From positions 3,114,001 through 3,178,000 of the forward strand of contig NZ_JAUCEU010000007.1 of the NCBI RefSeq assembly GCF_030348765.1: a stretch of DNA of 64,000 nt, written 5' to 3'. The DNA comes from Neobacillus sp. CF12. GTDB lineage: Bacteria > Bacillota > Bacilli > Bacillales > Cytobacillaceae. Position 1 is the first letter of the stretch. Each line of letters starts with the position of its first letter. Below, piece after piece: positions 25,722 to 34,764 of the stretch. A program made the position numbers and the translations under genes. Below the pieces are notes generated by a model. That model was not told the DNA's origin. It did not search any database and saw only the letters and a program-made list of their open reading frames with translations.

Positions 25722-27425
25722 CTAATTAAAATACTTTTCATATAGTTTTTCCGCTGTACGGGTAGCTAATGCCTGAGTGGTAAGGGTAGGATTGACTCCG
25801 CCCAAACTATTGTAATGGACGCTATTGTCAGCAATATATAACTTTTTTACTTGAAATGATTCGCAATCGTGATCAACGACAAAGCCCATTCGCATCGTAC
25901 TTTCGATATGAATCATCATTCCAGCCGGCCAATTTGTCCAAATTACTTTCTTTGCCCCAGCTTTTCTTAATAGGTCAGCTGCCATTTTAACCAATTCACT
26001 TCGTTTCCTGATCGATGGTTTGGTTGGCTGATAATTCACAACAGGGACAAATCCATTTTCATCACGAGTTAACGGATCGAGAGTTACCCCATTTCGCTGA
26101 TCCACTTCGTCGTCTGTACTGACTAAAACATTTAACGTTCTTCGATAGGAGTCCATTGAATCTTTTAATTCATAGCCGTAAAGTCGCCCCTTTATATCCC
26201 ATGGATCATTTATACTCGGTGTGTGTAAGAAAGAGTATCCAGACTCACTCACCGCATAAAAAGAAGCGGTTAATCCCGGACTCATCCCTACAGACTGCAG
26301 CGTTCCAAGACCGGGATAATCCAATCTTGCACCGCATGTATTCCCCACAAAGGGATTAATATCTGGTGTCCCCAATATTGATATCAAATCCTTTTCATCA
26401 AATATCCCGGAAACCCAGTCCATATAATGATTAACCAAACCTCTCCCAACCCATGGATTCTCAGGAAGCCCTGAATTTAACCATAATCGTGGACTCTCAA
26501 TGCTTCCGGAGGCCATAACGACGATTCCAGCCCTAATTTCTTCCTGCTCCCCCGTCCAAGTGTCCCTTATTATTACTCCAACTGCATGCAGGCCTTTGGA
26601 AACAGTATTTTCTGTTATTATTTTTATAACAAAAGCATTTGGTCTCATACAAACGTTGCCGGTCTTTAAAGCAAGCGGTACATAGCTGACATTTGTGGAC
26701 CTTTTTGCAATCTTATCTACTGATGGGCCATGCGGACATCCGTTGATACAATGTCCGGAAAGCGTACAGCCTTCCATCCAGGATAATTGCTCTTCTGTGA
26801 GGTTTAAATTTGTGATGTTTTCGTTGGGAGGCAAAATAGCATTCGGCTGCGGTCTATATCCTGGACTAATTACATCCAGTGTAGGAATCAAGTGCCATCC
26901 TGCTTTCTTGGCACCATAATAAAATAAATCTTCCTTTGCGGTCGTGGCTGCAAAGTTTACGGGTAATGTGGCTTCCACCTTTTCATAATAGGGTATAAGT
27001 TCTTGGTATGATAGCGGCCAGACATTATCAACTGCTGCTGGGTATGCGCGAGGGCAATTTGCCGTATAGGTTTGAGTTGTTCCGCCAACACCTGAGCATT
27101 GCCAAATTACGCCCTTCTGATTAGCATTCCGAAACCATTGAGGACGACTGCGGTCTGCAGGACCCCATCGAAACCTTCCTGAAACTAAATCATTCATGTT
27201 CATTTCAAACTTGTTCAGCAATTGTTTATAGAGGATCACATCCAAATCATCTATTGTTGAGCTAGATTTCCCTCCTGCCTGTGAATTTGGATTTGGCCAC
27301 TTTTTATTTCCGTACCAGGGGCCGGCTTCTAAAATCAAAACCTTTAAACCTTTTTCTCCCAGTTCTTTAGCAATAACGGCTCCACCGCCGCCTGCACCAA
27401 TTACAATCACGTCAAGATCAGCCAT
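25722..27425 (-). CDS. GMC-family oxidoreductase (gluconate-2-dehydrogenase-like flavoprotein)
   Basis: 567 residues. The FAD dinucleotide loop VIGAGGGGAVIAKELGEKGLKVLILEAG occupies about 7-34. A Cys-rich patch CTLSGHCINGCPHG (about 220-233) occurs in the membrane/gluconate dehydrogenase branch. The C-terminal active-site His and Asn lie in SVHYNSLGGVNPTLTTQALA (about 535-555). The enzyme oxidises alcohol or sugar-acid groups. The upstream gene encodes its small subunit, and the two overlap by one base (TAATG). No cytochrome subunit gene is adjacent. Confidence 0.88.
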   Translation of the reverse strand: MADLDVIVIGAGGGGAVIAKELGEKGLKVLILEAGPWYGNKKWPNPNSQAGGKSSSTIDDLDVILYKQLLNKFEMNMNDLVSGRFRWGPADRSRPQWFRNANQKGVIWQCSGVGGTTQTYTANCPRAYPAAVDNVWPLSYQELIPYYEKVEATLPVNFAATTAKEDLFYYGAKKAGWHLIPTLDVISPGYRPQPNAILPPNENITNLNLTEEQLSWMEGCTLSGHCINGCPHGPSVDKIAKRSTNVSYVPLALKTGNVCMRPNAFVIKIITENTVSKGLHAVGVIIRDTWTGEQEEIRAGIVVMASGSIESPRLWLNSGLPENPWVGRGLVNHYMDWVSGIFDEKDLISILGTPDINPFVGNTCGARLDYPGLGTLQSVGMSPGLTASFYAVSESGYSFLHTPSINDPWDIKGRLYGYELKDSMDSYRRTLNVLVSTDDEVDQRNGVTLDPLTRDENGFVPVVNYQPTKPSIRKRSELVKMAADLLRKAGAKKVIWTNWPAGMMIHIESTMRMGFVVDHDCESFQVKKLYIADNSVHYNSLGGVNPTLTTQALATRTAEKLYEKYFN

Positions 27426-27964
27426 TAGTCATTCACCTTCTTGTGCTGAATAATTGCTAAGTATCCGCGAAAATCCCGATATCCAAAAGATGGTCCTGGA
27501 TAGTCGGTCTGAAACCATCCTGAGGGAAAGTATTCCACTCTTCTAAATTCAGGAGAAAATAGTCGTGTGGTTCCATACGCTGTCCATTCCGAATAGTGTC
27601 CAAACATGGAGAGTTCATTTAGTACATCCATCATATTTCGAACGAGTCCCGGATTATTTTTGTAAGGAGTGTTCAACTTTTCAAGATCAATATCCAGTCG
27701 CTCTATCAGGGTTATGGCCCTTAACCTATCTATCGGTGAAAGTGCAGAGAAGGGTCCTCCACAAGGAAATATAGTCACATTTAGAGGATATAGATTCTGA
27801 CTAGTCTTGATTAATTGAGCAGCGCCCACGTCCAATAGTTCAGCAGTCGATCTAGACATGAAACCATTTACTAAATTAAGCTGCTCTTTTACCGGGAGCG
27901 CAATCGAATGATCTAAAATCCAAATAACATATTCATAAACATCTAATTCCTGAGCTCCGGCCAC
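27425..27964 (-). CDS. Gluconate 2-dehydrogenase subunit 3-like protein (5' end uncertain)
   Basis: 179 residues from GTG 27964, which has no ribosome binding site. The frame stays open upstream and encodes TFQALVHAIIPPHFRYSVQV, which is the conserved N-terminus of the family, but no standard start exists in that frame. An ATG at 28053-28055 would join this frame if one A of the AAAA run at 28048-28051 were absent, so a frameshift or sequence error is likely. The C-terminal half has FGHYSEWTAYG. The protein supports the GMC flavoprotein encoded next. Confidence 0.7.
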   Translation of the reverse strand: MAGAQELDVYEYVIWILDHSIALPVKEQLNLVNGFMSRSTAELLDVGAAQLIKTSQNLYPLNVTIFPCGGPFSALSPIDRLRAITLIERLDIDLEKLNTPYKNNPGLVRNMMDVLNELSMFGHYSEWTAYGTTRLFSPEFRRVEYFPSGWFQTDYPGPSFGYRDFRGYLAIIQHKKVND

Positions 27965-28170
27965 TTGAACAGAATATCTAAAATGGGGAGGAATGATTGC
28001 ATGAACTAATGCCTGAAAAGTGGATGTGATATAACGATTTACGATTATTTTCCATACCCCCTGACATTTAAGAATGATTTCTTACCCATCCTATTAATAT
28101 TTATGTTTTCATTCTTCTATGTATGGAAGTTTTAACTGTAATAAAAATCAGCCTATCACGTCTCTTAATA

Positions 28171-28205
28171 AAAGGGCAATCAGTTACTGCCACTGATTGC
28201 CCTTA
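28171..28205 (-). terminator. Terminator after the SRPBCC gene
   Basis: An AAGGGCAATCAGT / ACTGATTGCCCTT stem of 13 bp, with TTTT on the minus strand. Confidence 0.88.
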
Positions 28206-28212
28206 ATCTTAC

Positions 28213-28665
28213 TCATAAAATTTTCAACGCTTCCTGTTCAACCTTTTCCAGGAACTCCTGTACCACCTTATTGTTGCTTTTCTCGCTGCCGAGTTTCAGC
28301 ATTGCTCTTCCTACAAAATTAACTCCTTCGTTTTGCCCCTCGTAGATAAATTTCGTATGAACTTCATCGATTTTATGCAGAGTAAAACCCAGAGAAATCT
28401 TAAACGCCTTCCCTAAAACAAAGCTTATTTGCTTATGCTTTTTATCCGAAGAATCTTCAAAGGCCAATGTTTCAACAATATAGGTTTCCACACGTTTTCC
28501 TTCGCGATATGTTTGCTGATGCTTTGCCCCCACTTCCACTTCTGTTTTTTCAATAATTGTGTGCTCCTCTACCTTAGGCATTATTTTCTTAATATTTTCA
28601 TCGAAAAATAAACTCCACACTTTTTCAATATTAGTCTCTATTGTTATTTCTTCTTTCCACTTCAT
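28213..28665 (-). CDS. SRPBCC-family lipid/ligand-binding protein
   Basis: 150 residues. The beginning MKWKEEITIETNIEKVWSLF is the typical START/Bet v1-like opening strand and helix of polyketide cyclase/SRPBCC proteins; the fold is predicted to continue through FTLHKIDEVHTKFIYEGQNEG. It has no signal peptide. It overlaps the stop of the upstream merR by one base, so it is the target gene of a two-gene MerR operon. The ligand is unknown. Confidence 0.8.
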   Translation of the reverse strand: MKWKEEITIETNIEKVWSLFFDENIKKIMPKVEEHTIIEKTEVEVGAKHQQTYREGKRVETYIVETLAFEDSSDKKHKQISFVLGKAFKISLGFTLHKIDEVHTKFIYEGQNEGVNFVGRAMLKLGSEKSNNKVVQEFLEKVEQEALKIL

Positions 28666-28982
28666 TACTCTTTTTCCTCCCTCCCTGATGCAATAAATTC
28701 ATCAATTTCTTCTATCTGAAGACGAAGGTCTTCAATTTGCACCTCGATATTATTTCTTTTTTGCAACAATAAATCTTCTAAATGAGCAAAGGACTCATCC
28801 TCCATCACGGAAATCATCTCCTGTATCGTAAAGCCAAATCTCCTTAATTTCACTAAGAGAACCGCCAAAAAGTAGCTTCCATCATCATAATAACGGTAAT
28901 TGTTTACTGGATGAATGTAAGCCGGTTCTAGTAACTTTACTTCGGCATAATATCGTAGTGTTTCTTTGCTAAGTCCCGTCAT
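28665..28982 (-). CDS. MerR-family regulator (N-terminal start unusual)
   Basis: 105 residues from the first ATG: MTGLSKETLRYYAEVKLLEP, which lies inside the winged-helix motif. The same frame upstream encodes KISDFSK, the expected first residues of a MerR HTH, but the codon before it is TAA and no ATG, GTG or TTG is available. The true start may be an ATT codon, or the gene may be damaged. Later residues form the dimer coiled coil (LLLQKRNNIEVQIEDLRLQI). It is co-transcribed with the SRPBCC gene. Confidence 0.72.
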   Translation of the reverse strand: MTGLSKETLRYYAEVKLLEPAYIHPVNNYRYYDDGSYFLAVLLVKLRRFGFTIQEMISVMEDESFAHLEDLLLQKRNNIEVQIEDLRLQIEEIDEFIASGREEKE

Positions 28983-29031
28983 CTTCGAAAAATCACTAAT
29001 CTTTTACAGATTCTCTCCCCCTCCTACCTAA

Positions 29032-29063
29032 ATAATAAACTGTGGGGTACACCACAGAGTCAA
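29032..29063 (-). promoter_or_regulatory. MerR-type promoter with operator in a long spacer
   Basis: On the minus strand, TTGACT and TATTAT are 20 bp apart, an overlong spacer typical of MerR-activated promoters. The spacer holds the dyad CTGTGG-6nt-CCACAG (29040-29057). It probably drives the merR-SRPBCC operon. Confidence 0.72.
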
Positions 29064-29066
29064 ACA

Positions 29067-29678
29067 TTAATTTTTCAATTGTGCCTTCATCAGTTGTGCT
29101 ATATGTATATTATTTTGATCTTTACTATTTTCTAACTGCTTAATAATTAACTCTTGTCTTTCTGTCGGATGATTCTGACTTAGCTTGGCTTTACCCTCTA
29201 TCTTATTAAATTGAATTTTGAACCCTACAATGCCTTTACTCATGCCCTTAATAAAACTTTCATCAACATTCTCTAAATGATAGGAACTATCTGGTTTTTC
29301 ATATTTATTTACCATATCTACCAATGAGTCAAATACATCCTTCTCTTCTTCTACAATCTCCAACTTCCCATAAACGTGTATAGCAACATAATTCCAAGTT
29401 GGCACTGCTTGATTGGTTTCGTACCATGATGGTGAAATATAACAATGAGGACCTTGAAAAATCACAAGAACATTCTGACCAACAATATCCTTCCACTGCG
29501 GGTTCTGACGTGCGAAATGTCCATACAAGAAACCTTCTTCCCTATTTAAAAGCAAGGGCAAATGCGTTGCATAAGGTTCTCCATTATGCTGTGAAAACAA
29601 TGTCGCAAAGCTATGTTTTTCAATAAATTCATAGATAACTTCTTCATTATCGATATTAAAATGTTTTGGTATATACAT
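29067..29678 (-). CDS. paiB: FMN-binding negative regulator (PaiB family)
   Basis: About 203 residues from ATG 29678, with GGAG about nine bases upstream (the longer start MEMID overlaps it). [19 protein letters not shown] is the PaiB start, and [24 protein letters not shown] and [20 protein letters not shown] are the conserved FMN-barrel segments. In B. subtilis PaiB works with PaiA in repression of sporulation and protease genes; no PaiA-type GNAT is directly adjacent here, although GNAT genes are common elsewhere in the window. Confidence 0.9.
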   Translation of the reverse strand: MYIPKHFNIDNEEVIYEFIEKHSFATLFSQHNGEPYATHLPLLLNREEGFLYGHFARQNPQWKDIVGQNVLVIFQGPHCYISPSWYETNQAVPTWNYVAIHVYGKLEIVEEEKDVFDSLVDMVNKYEKPDSSYHLENVDESFIKGMSKGIVGFKIQFNKIEGKAKLSQNHPTERQELIIKQLENSKDQNNIHIAQLMKAQLKN

Positions 29679-29810
29679 ATCTATCATCTCCACTCAAAAG
29701 GTATCTAGATTATTTCTCTATCCGCTACTAAAAACCTTCTTTACAACAATTCCACTAGAAAAGGACCGGGGATGATAATCGCCAGTCCTTTAATCGCTTT
29801 GCTAATAAAA

Positions 29811-30743
29811 TCAGCTATCACTATTTATTTCTAATTGTGCTTTCAATTCATCCTGAATGCGTTGTTGTTCTGCCATTGTCACAATTCCATAATAGATATT
29901 ATCAATCATTTTTCCTTCCGACTGAATGGTAAGCTGTTCGATATTTTTTCCAGCCTCCTTATAATTCTTTTGGATGTTAATCATTTCTTCGAAGGTAAGA
30001 TTCGTTTTGACATTACTGCCAATCGCTTTGAAGATATCTGGGGCTTTCGATAAGCTTGAGATGCTTGCCCCCTTTTTGATTACTGCTTGAATTACTTGGC
30101 GTTGACGTTCTTGACGGCCAAAGTCTCCATTTGGATCATCGTATCTCATTCTTATGTAAATTAATGCTTCCTCGCCATTCAGGTGAATATCACCAGTCGG
30201 AAAATTACTTTCTTCCACTTTAAAACCAAAATCATTCTCGACATTAATCCCGCCAACGGTATCAACAATATCTTTAAAGCCCTCCATATTGATTTTCACA
30301 TAATAATCAATCGGAATATCAAGGAAGTTTTCCACAGTATCTACCGCCATTGGAACACCGCCAAAGGCGTAAGCATGGTTGATCTTATCTTCTTTTCCCT
30401 TACCGACAATCTCTGTCATGGTGTCTCTTGGAATACTCAACATTTTTACAGAATTATTGTTTGGATTCACGGTTAACACAATCATCGTGTCCGAACGGCC
30501 ACTATCTCCATCACGTTCATCCACACCAAGCATTAAGGCGGAAAATGGTTCTTTCTTTTCTAAGGCTTCCGTCTGCTTCTCCTTACTATCTTTTTCGTCG
30601 AGCGGTTCATGCATCGTTGCTACTGCCTTATTAAAAGAATTATAGACTGTAAACCCATATAAGCCACCGACAATCAGGATAATAAATAACAATAAGCCGA
30701 TTATATTTCGCCAGTTAAGCCTTCTCCTTTTTTTTCTTCTCAT
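29811..30743 (-). CDS. LytR-CpsA-Psr (LCP) family wall teichoic-acid ligase
   Basis: About 310 residues from ATG 30743 (AGGAG upstream), beginning MRRKKRRRLNWRNIIGLLLF. It has a short basic cytoplasmic tail, one membrane helix (about 12-34) and an extracytoplasmic LCP domain with FSALMLGVDERDGDSGRSDTMIVL, SIPRDTMTEI, INHAYAFGG and the Arg-rich RMRYDDPNGDFGRQERQRQVI, which binds the pyrophosphate of polyprenyl-linked wall polymer. The length is typical of the TagTUV group. A palindrome shared with the sugar loci lies 145 bp upstream. Confidence 0.92.
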   Translation of the reverse strand: MRRKKRRRLNWRNIIGLLLFIILIVGGLYGFTVYNSFNKAVATMHEPLDEKDSKEKQTEALEKKEPFSALMLGVDERDGDSGRSDTMIVLTVNPNNNSVKMLSIPRDTMTEIVGKGKEDKINHAYAFGGVPMAVDTVENFLDIPIDYYVKINMEGFKDIVDTVGGINVENDFGFKVEESNFPTGDIHLNGEEALIYIRMRYDDPNGDFGRQERQRQVIQAVIKKGASISSLSKAPDIFKAIGSNVKTNLTFEEMINIQKNYKEAGKNIEQLTIQSEGKMIDNIYYGIVTMAEQQRIQDELKAQLEINSDS

Positions 30744-30887
30744 TACATGGTCTCCTAACCAAAATTCACATTTTAAATTTAGGTTACCAAAGGGTTGTTT
30801 CATAGGAATTACAGGGACATGTCGATTTATTGTTATTTACTTTACATAATTGCTTGATTATCGACATAAATAGAAGGAATTTTTGTT

Positions 30888-30903
30888 AAACAAACGTTTG
30901 ATT
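30888..30903. promoter_or_regulatory. AAACGTTT-centred palindrome
   Basis: AAACAAACGTTTGATT is identical to the site at 50336-50351 and one base from the perfect palindrome at 61049-61064. The central CG is typical of LacI-family operators. It sits upstream of the LCP gene. Confidence 0.45.
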
Positions 30904-31063
30904 AAAGACAGGTTCGTTCCTTTTGTAAAACAAACTTTCACTTATTTCCTAGAAAATTTTTTGTCGAATCTATGAGCTTCACCTTTCTTTAAAAATCTAC
31001 AAACAATCATCTTCAATAAAAATAGCTTGAGGAAAATATATCCCCAAGCCATTATGAGTAGAT

Positions 31064-31786
31064 CTATTTACCAATAAACTCCTGTGTCCAATAATTTCCT
31101 TGTGAGACATATCCAACACCAATATAGTTAAAGTTGGGGCTAAGAATATTCTTACGATGTCCTTCACTATTCATCCAAGCTTTAACTACTTCTTCAGGAG
31201 TTCGCTGCCCCATGGCAATATTCTCACCTGCATAGCGATACGAGATTCCGTATTTTTTCATCATGTCAAATGGAGAACCGTATGTCGGACTTGTATGACT
31301 AAAGTAGCCATTTGCAGACATATCACGTGATTTTTCACGCGCCATTTTGCTAAGTGTTAAATCTACTTTAAGAGCAGGTAAGCCATTCTTTGCACGCTCT
31401 TGATTAGTTAGGTCAACCACTTTTTGCTCATAAGCACTTAATACGCTTGTCGTTTGTGTAGTTGTAACCGGTTGTGTTTCTGTCACAGGCTGCTGCTGTT
31501 GCTGCTGCACAGGTTGTGGAGTAGTTACCTGAGCAGGTTGTTGTGTTGGTGCTGGTTGATTCGTTTGTGTCTGCACTGGCTGCTTTACAGGCATTGTGAA
31601 ACCTAAACTAGCAAGATATTTTTCTATTACACTATTAATATCATTGATATTTGATCCTTGATACACATAGACCTTTTCCTGAACAACAGGTGTATAGGTA
31701 GAAGCCTCTGCCTTATTTAATGCTGGATTTGCCATTACAACTGCCGCAGCAGCCGCTATGGTTAAAAGAGCTTTTTTCTTAATCAT
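31064..31786 (-). CDS. Secreted CAP-domain protein (YkwD-like)
   Basis: 240 residues. A signal peptide (about 1-28, ending NKAEA) leads into a linker (about 65-115) rich in Gln, Thr and Pro (repeated QPxxTQ-type) and a CAP/SCP domain (about 120-238) with LTNQERAKNGLPALKVDL, SRDMSANGYFSHTSPTYGSPF, GENIAMG and AWMNSEGHRKNILSPNFNYIGVGY. The conserved His and Glu positions are present. Such proteins are secreted in Bacillus spores and vegetative cells; function is poorly known. AGGAGG precedes the start. Confidence 0.9.
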   Translation of the reverse strand: MIKKKALLTIAAAAAVVMANPALNKAEASTYTPVVQEKVYVYQGSNINDINSVIEKYLASLGFTMPVKQPVQTQTNQPAPTQQPAQVTTPQPVQQQQQQPVTETQPVTTTQTTSVLSAYEQKVVDLTNQERAKNGLPALKVDLTLSKMAREKSRDMSANGYFSHTSPTYGSPFDMMKKYGISYRYAGENIAMGQRTPEEVVKAWMNSEGHRKNILSPNFNYIGVGYVSQGNYWTQEFIGK

Positions 31787-32171
31787 TATGAATCCTCCTA
31801 AAAGTTTTCGGTTTTAACAAATTCATCGTAACATACGATTTTTGTCATATTTGTGGGAGGATTTAACAGGAGTAAACCTATTGTATTTAAAAATCGCTCT
31901 ATATACATCTATATCCGTTTATACGTAGCTTTAGCGGCATTAACTTCTAGGACTCCTTATTTACCATTTTCAGGAATAACCCCCAGTATTTATAAAAGAA
32001 AAAGATATTGACAACTTCGCAAAAAAGGAACGTTTTTAACAAATATTTCAGAAAAGTATCAATACTAACAGAATTATTAATCAGATAAATATGTAATCTG
32101 TTAGAATAGAGCAGAAAATGACAGGATTTAAAATGGAATGGTCGTTACGATGTACATAGGGAGTGAGCGAT
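31787..32171. other. Intergenic region between divergent CAP and AraC genes
   Basis: Holds the promoters of both genes. An imperfect inverted repeat AACAGA...TCTGTT spans about 32068-32102, before the AraC gene, and TAGAAT at about 32103 could be its -10. Otherwise nothing coding was seen. Confidence 0.4.
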
Positions 32172-33032
32172 ATGGGATGGGTAGAATCATTACAGAAAGC
32201 AATAGATTATATGGAAAATCATTTACTTGATGATATTTCAATCGAAAGTATAGCGAAACAAGCGAATGTGTCGGAGTTTCATTTTCAACGTATTTTTTCT
32301 GTGCTAACAGACATAACTGTAGGGGAATATCTTCGTCGCAGGCGTCTAACACTGGCAGCACAAGAGCTTTCTATAACTGATAGCAAAATTATTTATGTCG
32401 CCCTAAAATATGGCTACGACACTCCTGAATCTTTTTCAAAAGCTTTCCGCAGGCAGCATGGAATCACTCCTAGTCAAGCACGAAATTACACTGGAAAGTT
32501 GAAATCTTATAACCGCCTGACCATTCAGGTGAATTTGAAAGGGGCCGAACCAATGAATTACAAAATTGTGGAAAAAGAGAGTTTTAAGGTTGTCGGTGTG
32601 AAGCGCGAGTTTTCATGTGTGAATGGAGAGAACATGGTGGAGATTCCTAAGATGTGGAATGACGTTCATATCGATGGTACCAATGATTTATTATTCAAGT
32701 TGAATAATGGGGGACTTAAAGGTGTACTCGGCGTTTGTGTCGATAAGAGGGATTCAGGTGCACCTTTGATGGATTACTGGATTGCTGCAAATCATTTTGG
32801 CGAAACGCCTGAAGGTCTATTAGAACTAGAAATACCAGCATCAAAATGGGGAGTATTTGAAGTACACGGTGCTATGCCAGATGCCATGCACAAGGCTTGG
32901 AAGGAAATATTCTCCGAATGGTTTCCATCCAATCAATATGAGCATGCTGGTACACCTGACTTAGAAGTCTATTCAGAAGGAAACCCATCAAGTCCTGACT
33001 ATTATTCTGAAATTTGGATTCCTCTGAAATAA
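32172..33032 (+). CDS. AraC-type regulator with GyrI-like effector domain
   Basis: About 286 residues. The N-terminal AraC HTH pair (about 8-105) includes SIESIAKQANVSEFHFQRIF and YVALKYGYDTPESFSKAFRRQHGITPSQARNY. The C-terminal GyrI-like domain (about 125-286) has KVVGVKREF, MDYWIAA and the ending PDLEVYSEGNP...YSEIWIPLK, as in the Rob/BmrR-type small-molecule sensors. AGGGAG before ATG 32172 sets the start; an earlier GTG overlaps it. Target genes unknown. Confidence 0.9.
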   Translation: MGWVESLQKAIDYMENHLLDDISIESIAKQANVSEFHFQRIFSVLTDITVGEYLRRRRLTLAAQELSITDSKIIYVALKYGYDTPESFSKAFRRQHGITPSQARNYTGKLKSYNRLTIQVNLKGAEPMNYKIVEKESFKVVGVKREFSCVNGENMVEIPKMWNDVHIDGTNDLLFKLNNGGLKGVLGVCVDKRDSGAPLMDYWIAANHFGETPEGLLELEIPASKWGVFEVHGAMPDAMHKAWKEIFSEWFPSNQYEHAGTPDLEVYSEGNPSSPDYYSEIWIPLK

Positions 33033-33037
33033 GAAAA

Positions 33038-33073
33038 AAGAACCCTGATAACAAATATGTTATCGGGGTTCTT
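33038..33073. terminator. Bidirectional terminator
   Basis: AAGAACCCTGATAAC pairs with GTTATCGGGGTTCTT (one G.T), between convergent genes. Confidence 0.88.
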
Positions 33074-33078
33074 CTGTT

Positions 33079-34347
33079 TTAGCGTGACGTTACCAAATCT
33101 TTACGACGATAAACACTTAACACAACTCCAGCTAGTATGGCATTGAGCACAGTAGGCATTAGACCGTAGCTGATAAATGGCAGCGACATTGTTGTCAGTG
33201 GGAAGAGGCCCAGTACCATTCCGATATTGCTAAACAGTTGAACACTATAAAGGGCAACGCCACCTATTAAAAGAAGCTTTCCATATGAATCTTTTATGTT
33301 TGGCTGAATGGCAATTATTCTAGCAGCAAAAAGCAAGAGAATCATCACAAGTAAAACTCCGAAAAGCCAACCGTAGTAATAGGTAAAGCTCACAAAAACA
33401 AAATTCGTATGGGCTTCCGGTATGAAATCCCTTGTCCCTGACTGGCCATACCAGCCGGCCTTTGACATCAATTCTTTTATCTTTAGGATTGTAAATCCTG
33501 CACCGGTGGAAAACTTTTCAGGATCGATAAACGCTAAAAGTCTAACAACTTGATACGGCTTAATGAATGGCCAAACCAATAGGCAGATTACAAAAACTAC
33601 GCTAAATGTTCCCGTTGAAATCATCCATTTAACTCTTTTACTAAACTTACTCCACCAAAGCATTACAAATGTCATTACACAATAGATGTAGACGGTTGAA
33701 ATACTGGATAAGGGAAGAAATAGGAAAATCGGTAAGAGGAACAACAGAAAAAACTGCCAAACTTTCAATTTTTCGCTGTAGAAAAACGAAGCCCATGCTA
33801 GAAAGAAAAACGGTAAAGCCATCAAACTTTCAATGGTAATAGGTCCAAACTTTATCAGTGGAATCCCATTAATCACCGTGTTAGGGAAAAACATCAAGAT
33901 GAGCAGAAATAAAACACCGATAAGATAAAATTGCCATCCGAACTTTTTCCATTTCCGGTAATCAGTCAACATGATTCCTACTGCTGCTGTAATACCGATA
34001 AGAACAATAAGAATTTTATAGATTAAAAAGTGAGGTTCTTCCATATAACCAAGAGATACCATCGGCAAGAAACTAAGTCCTAGAGCGGCGGCTAACAACG
34101 TCACCAGCCACCAATCAACCTTTGGACGGTGCAGCTTGTTCATCTGGATACCCAGTTTTGTAGGGCTTCCCATTTGTTCCACCGCTTTTTCTTCCGCTTC
34201 AGTCTCCGATAACCCCTTCGCCATCCATGTTTGTTTCGCTTCCTTTAAATGATAATTCAACTCTTTTGCGACATATGTCTTTGCTTCCTTTGATTTAATT
34301 TGATCAGTAACTTCATTTAAGAATATCTGCTTTTTATTATTCGCCAA
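33079..34347 (-). CDS. FtsW/RodA/SpoVE-family SEDS protein with HAAS-type N-terminal domain
   Basis: 422 residues. The first 75 residues (KQIFLNEVTDQIKSKEAKTY...GLSETEAEEKAVEQMGSP) form a HAAS-like helical signalling domain, followed by about ten membrane helices. The end LGLFPLTTMSLPFISYGLMPTVLNAILAGVVLSVYRR matches the SEDS glycosyltransferase signature of FtsW/RodA. SEDS proteins polymerise peptidoglycan; this variant is soluble-domain-tagged. It is the last gene of an ECF sigma-PadR-SEDS operon, so it is probably made in response to envelope stress (inference). Confidence 0.88.
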   Translation of the reverse strand: MANNKKQIFLNEVTDQIKSKEAKTYVAKELNYHLKEAKQTWMAKGLSETEAEEKAVEQMGSPTKLGIQMNKLHRPKVDWWLVTLLAAALGLSFLPMVSLGYMEEPHFLIYKILIVLIGITAAVGIMLTDYRKWKKFGWQFYLIGVLFLLILMFFPNTVINGIPLIKFGPITIESLMALPFFFLAWASFFYSEKLKVWQFFLLFLLPIFLFLPLSSISTVYIYCVMTFVMLWWSKFSKRVKWMISTGTFSVVFVICLLVWPFIKPYQVVRLLAFIDPEKFSTGAGFTILKIKELMSKAGWYGQSGTRDFIPEAHTNFVFVSFTYYYGWLFGVLLVMILLLFAARIIAIQPNIKDSYGKLLLIGGVALYSVQLFSNIGMVLGLFPLTTMSLPFISYGLMPTVLNAILAGVVLSVYRRKDLVTSR

Positions 34348-34354
34348 TGATCAC

Positions 34355-34762
34355 TCACCCCTCAAACAATTCTTTAAATACAAATCGTCGTTTTGTTCGC
34401 TTTTGTTCAACTTTGTTCAATAACTTTCTGCCCTTATCTTTTAACCGATAATATTTGGCTCCAGATTCGTCCCAGTTGGTTTCGATGCATCCTGACTGCT
34501 CTAAACGATGCAATAGGGTATACAAAAACCCTTCGTTATTCTCGTACTTCTGAATTCCTCGTCCTCGAAGAAGTCCAGTTAATTCATGACCAGTCTTTTC
34601 TTGAACAAGTAGCTGAAGGATGGCTAGAAGTATTTCGTCATCGCTTACTTCCAACTGGTTTATTTCTTTACGTATTGCCTTCTGGTGCCGGTCTGTAAAG
34701 TTCAAGTCCGTAAATGTTCTTTTATCCATGACTTTCTTTAAATTCTTTAAGCGATCTTCCAC
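34355..34762 (-). CDS. PadR-family transcriptional regulator
   Basis: 135 residues. The core is the PadR winged helix: ILLAILQLLVQEKTGHELTGLLRGRG, EGFLYTLLHRLEQSGCIETNWDESGAKYYRLKDKGRKLL (about 44-118). The N-terminal 40 residues are longer and more basic than usual. It lies between an ECF sigma gene and a HAAS-SEDS gene, a context frequent for PadR with HAAS proteins, in which the regulator controls the operon. Confidence 0.88.
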   Translation of the reverse strand: MEDRLKNLKKVMDKRTFTDLNFTDRHQKAIRKEINQLEVSDDEILLAILQLLVQEKTGHELTGLLRGRGIQKYENNEGFLYTLLHRLEQSGCIETNWDESGAKYYRLKDKGRKLLNKVEQKRTKRRFVFKELFEG

Positions 34763-34764
34763 AC

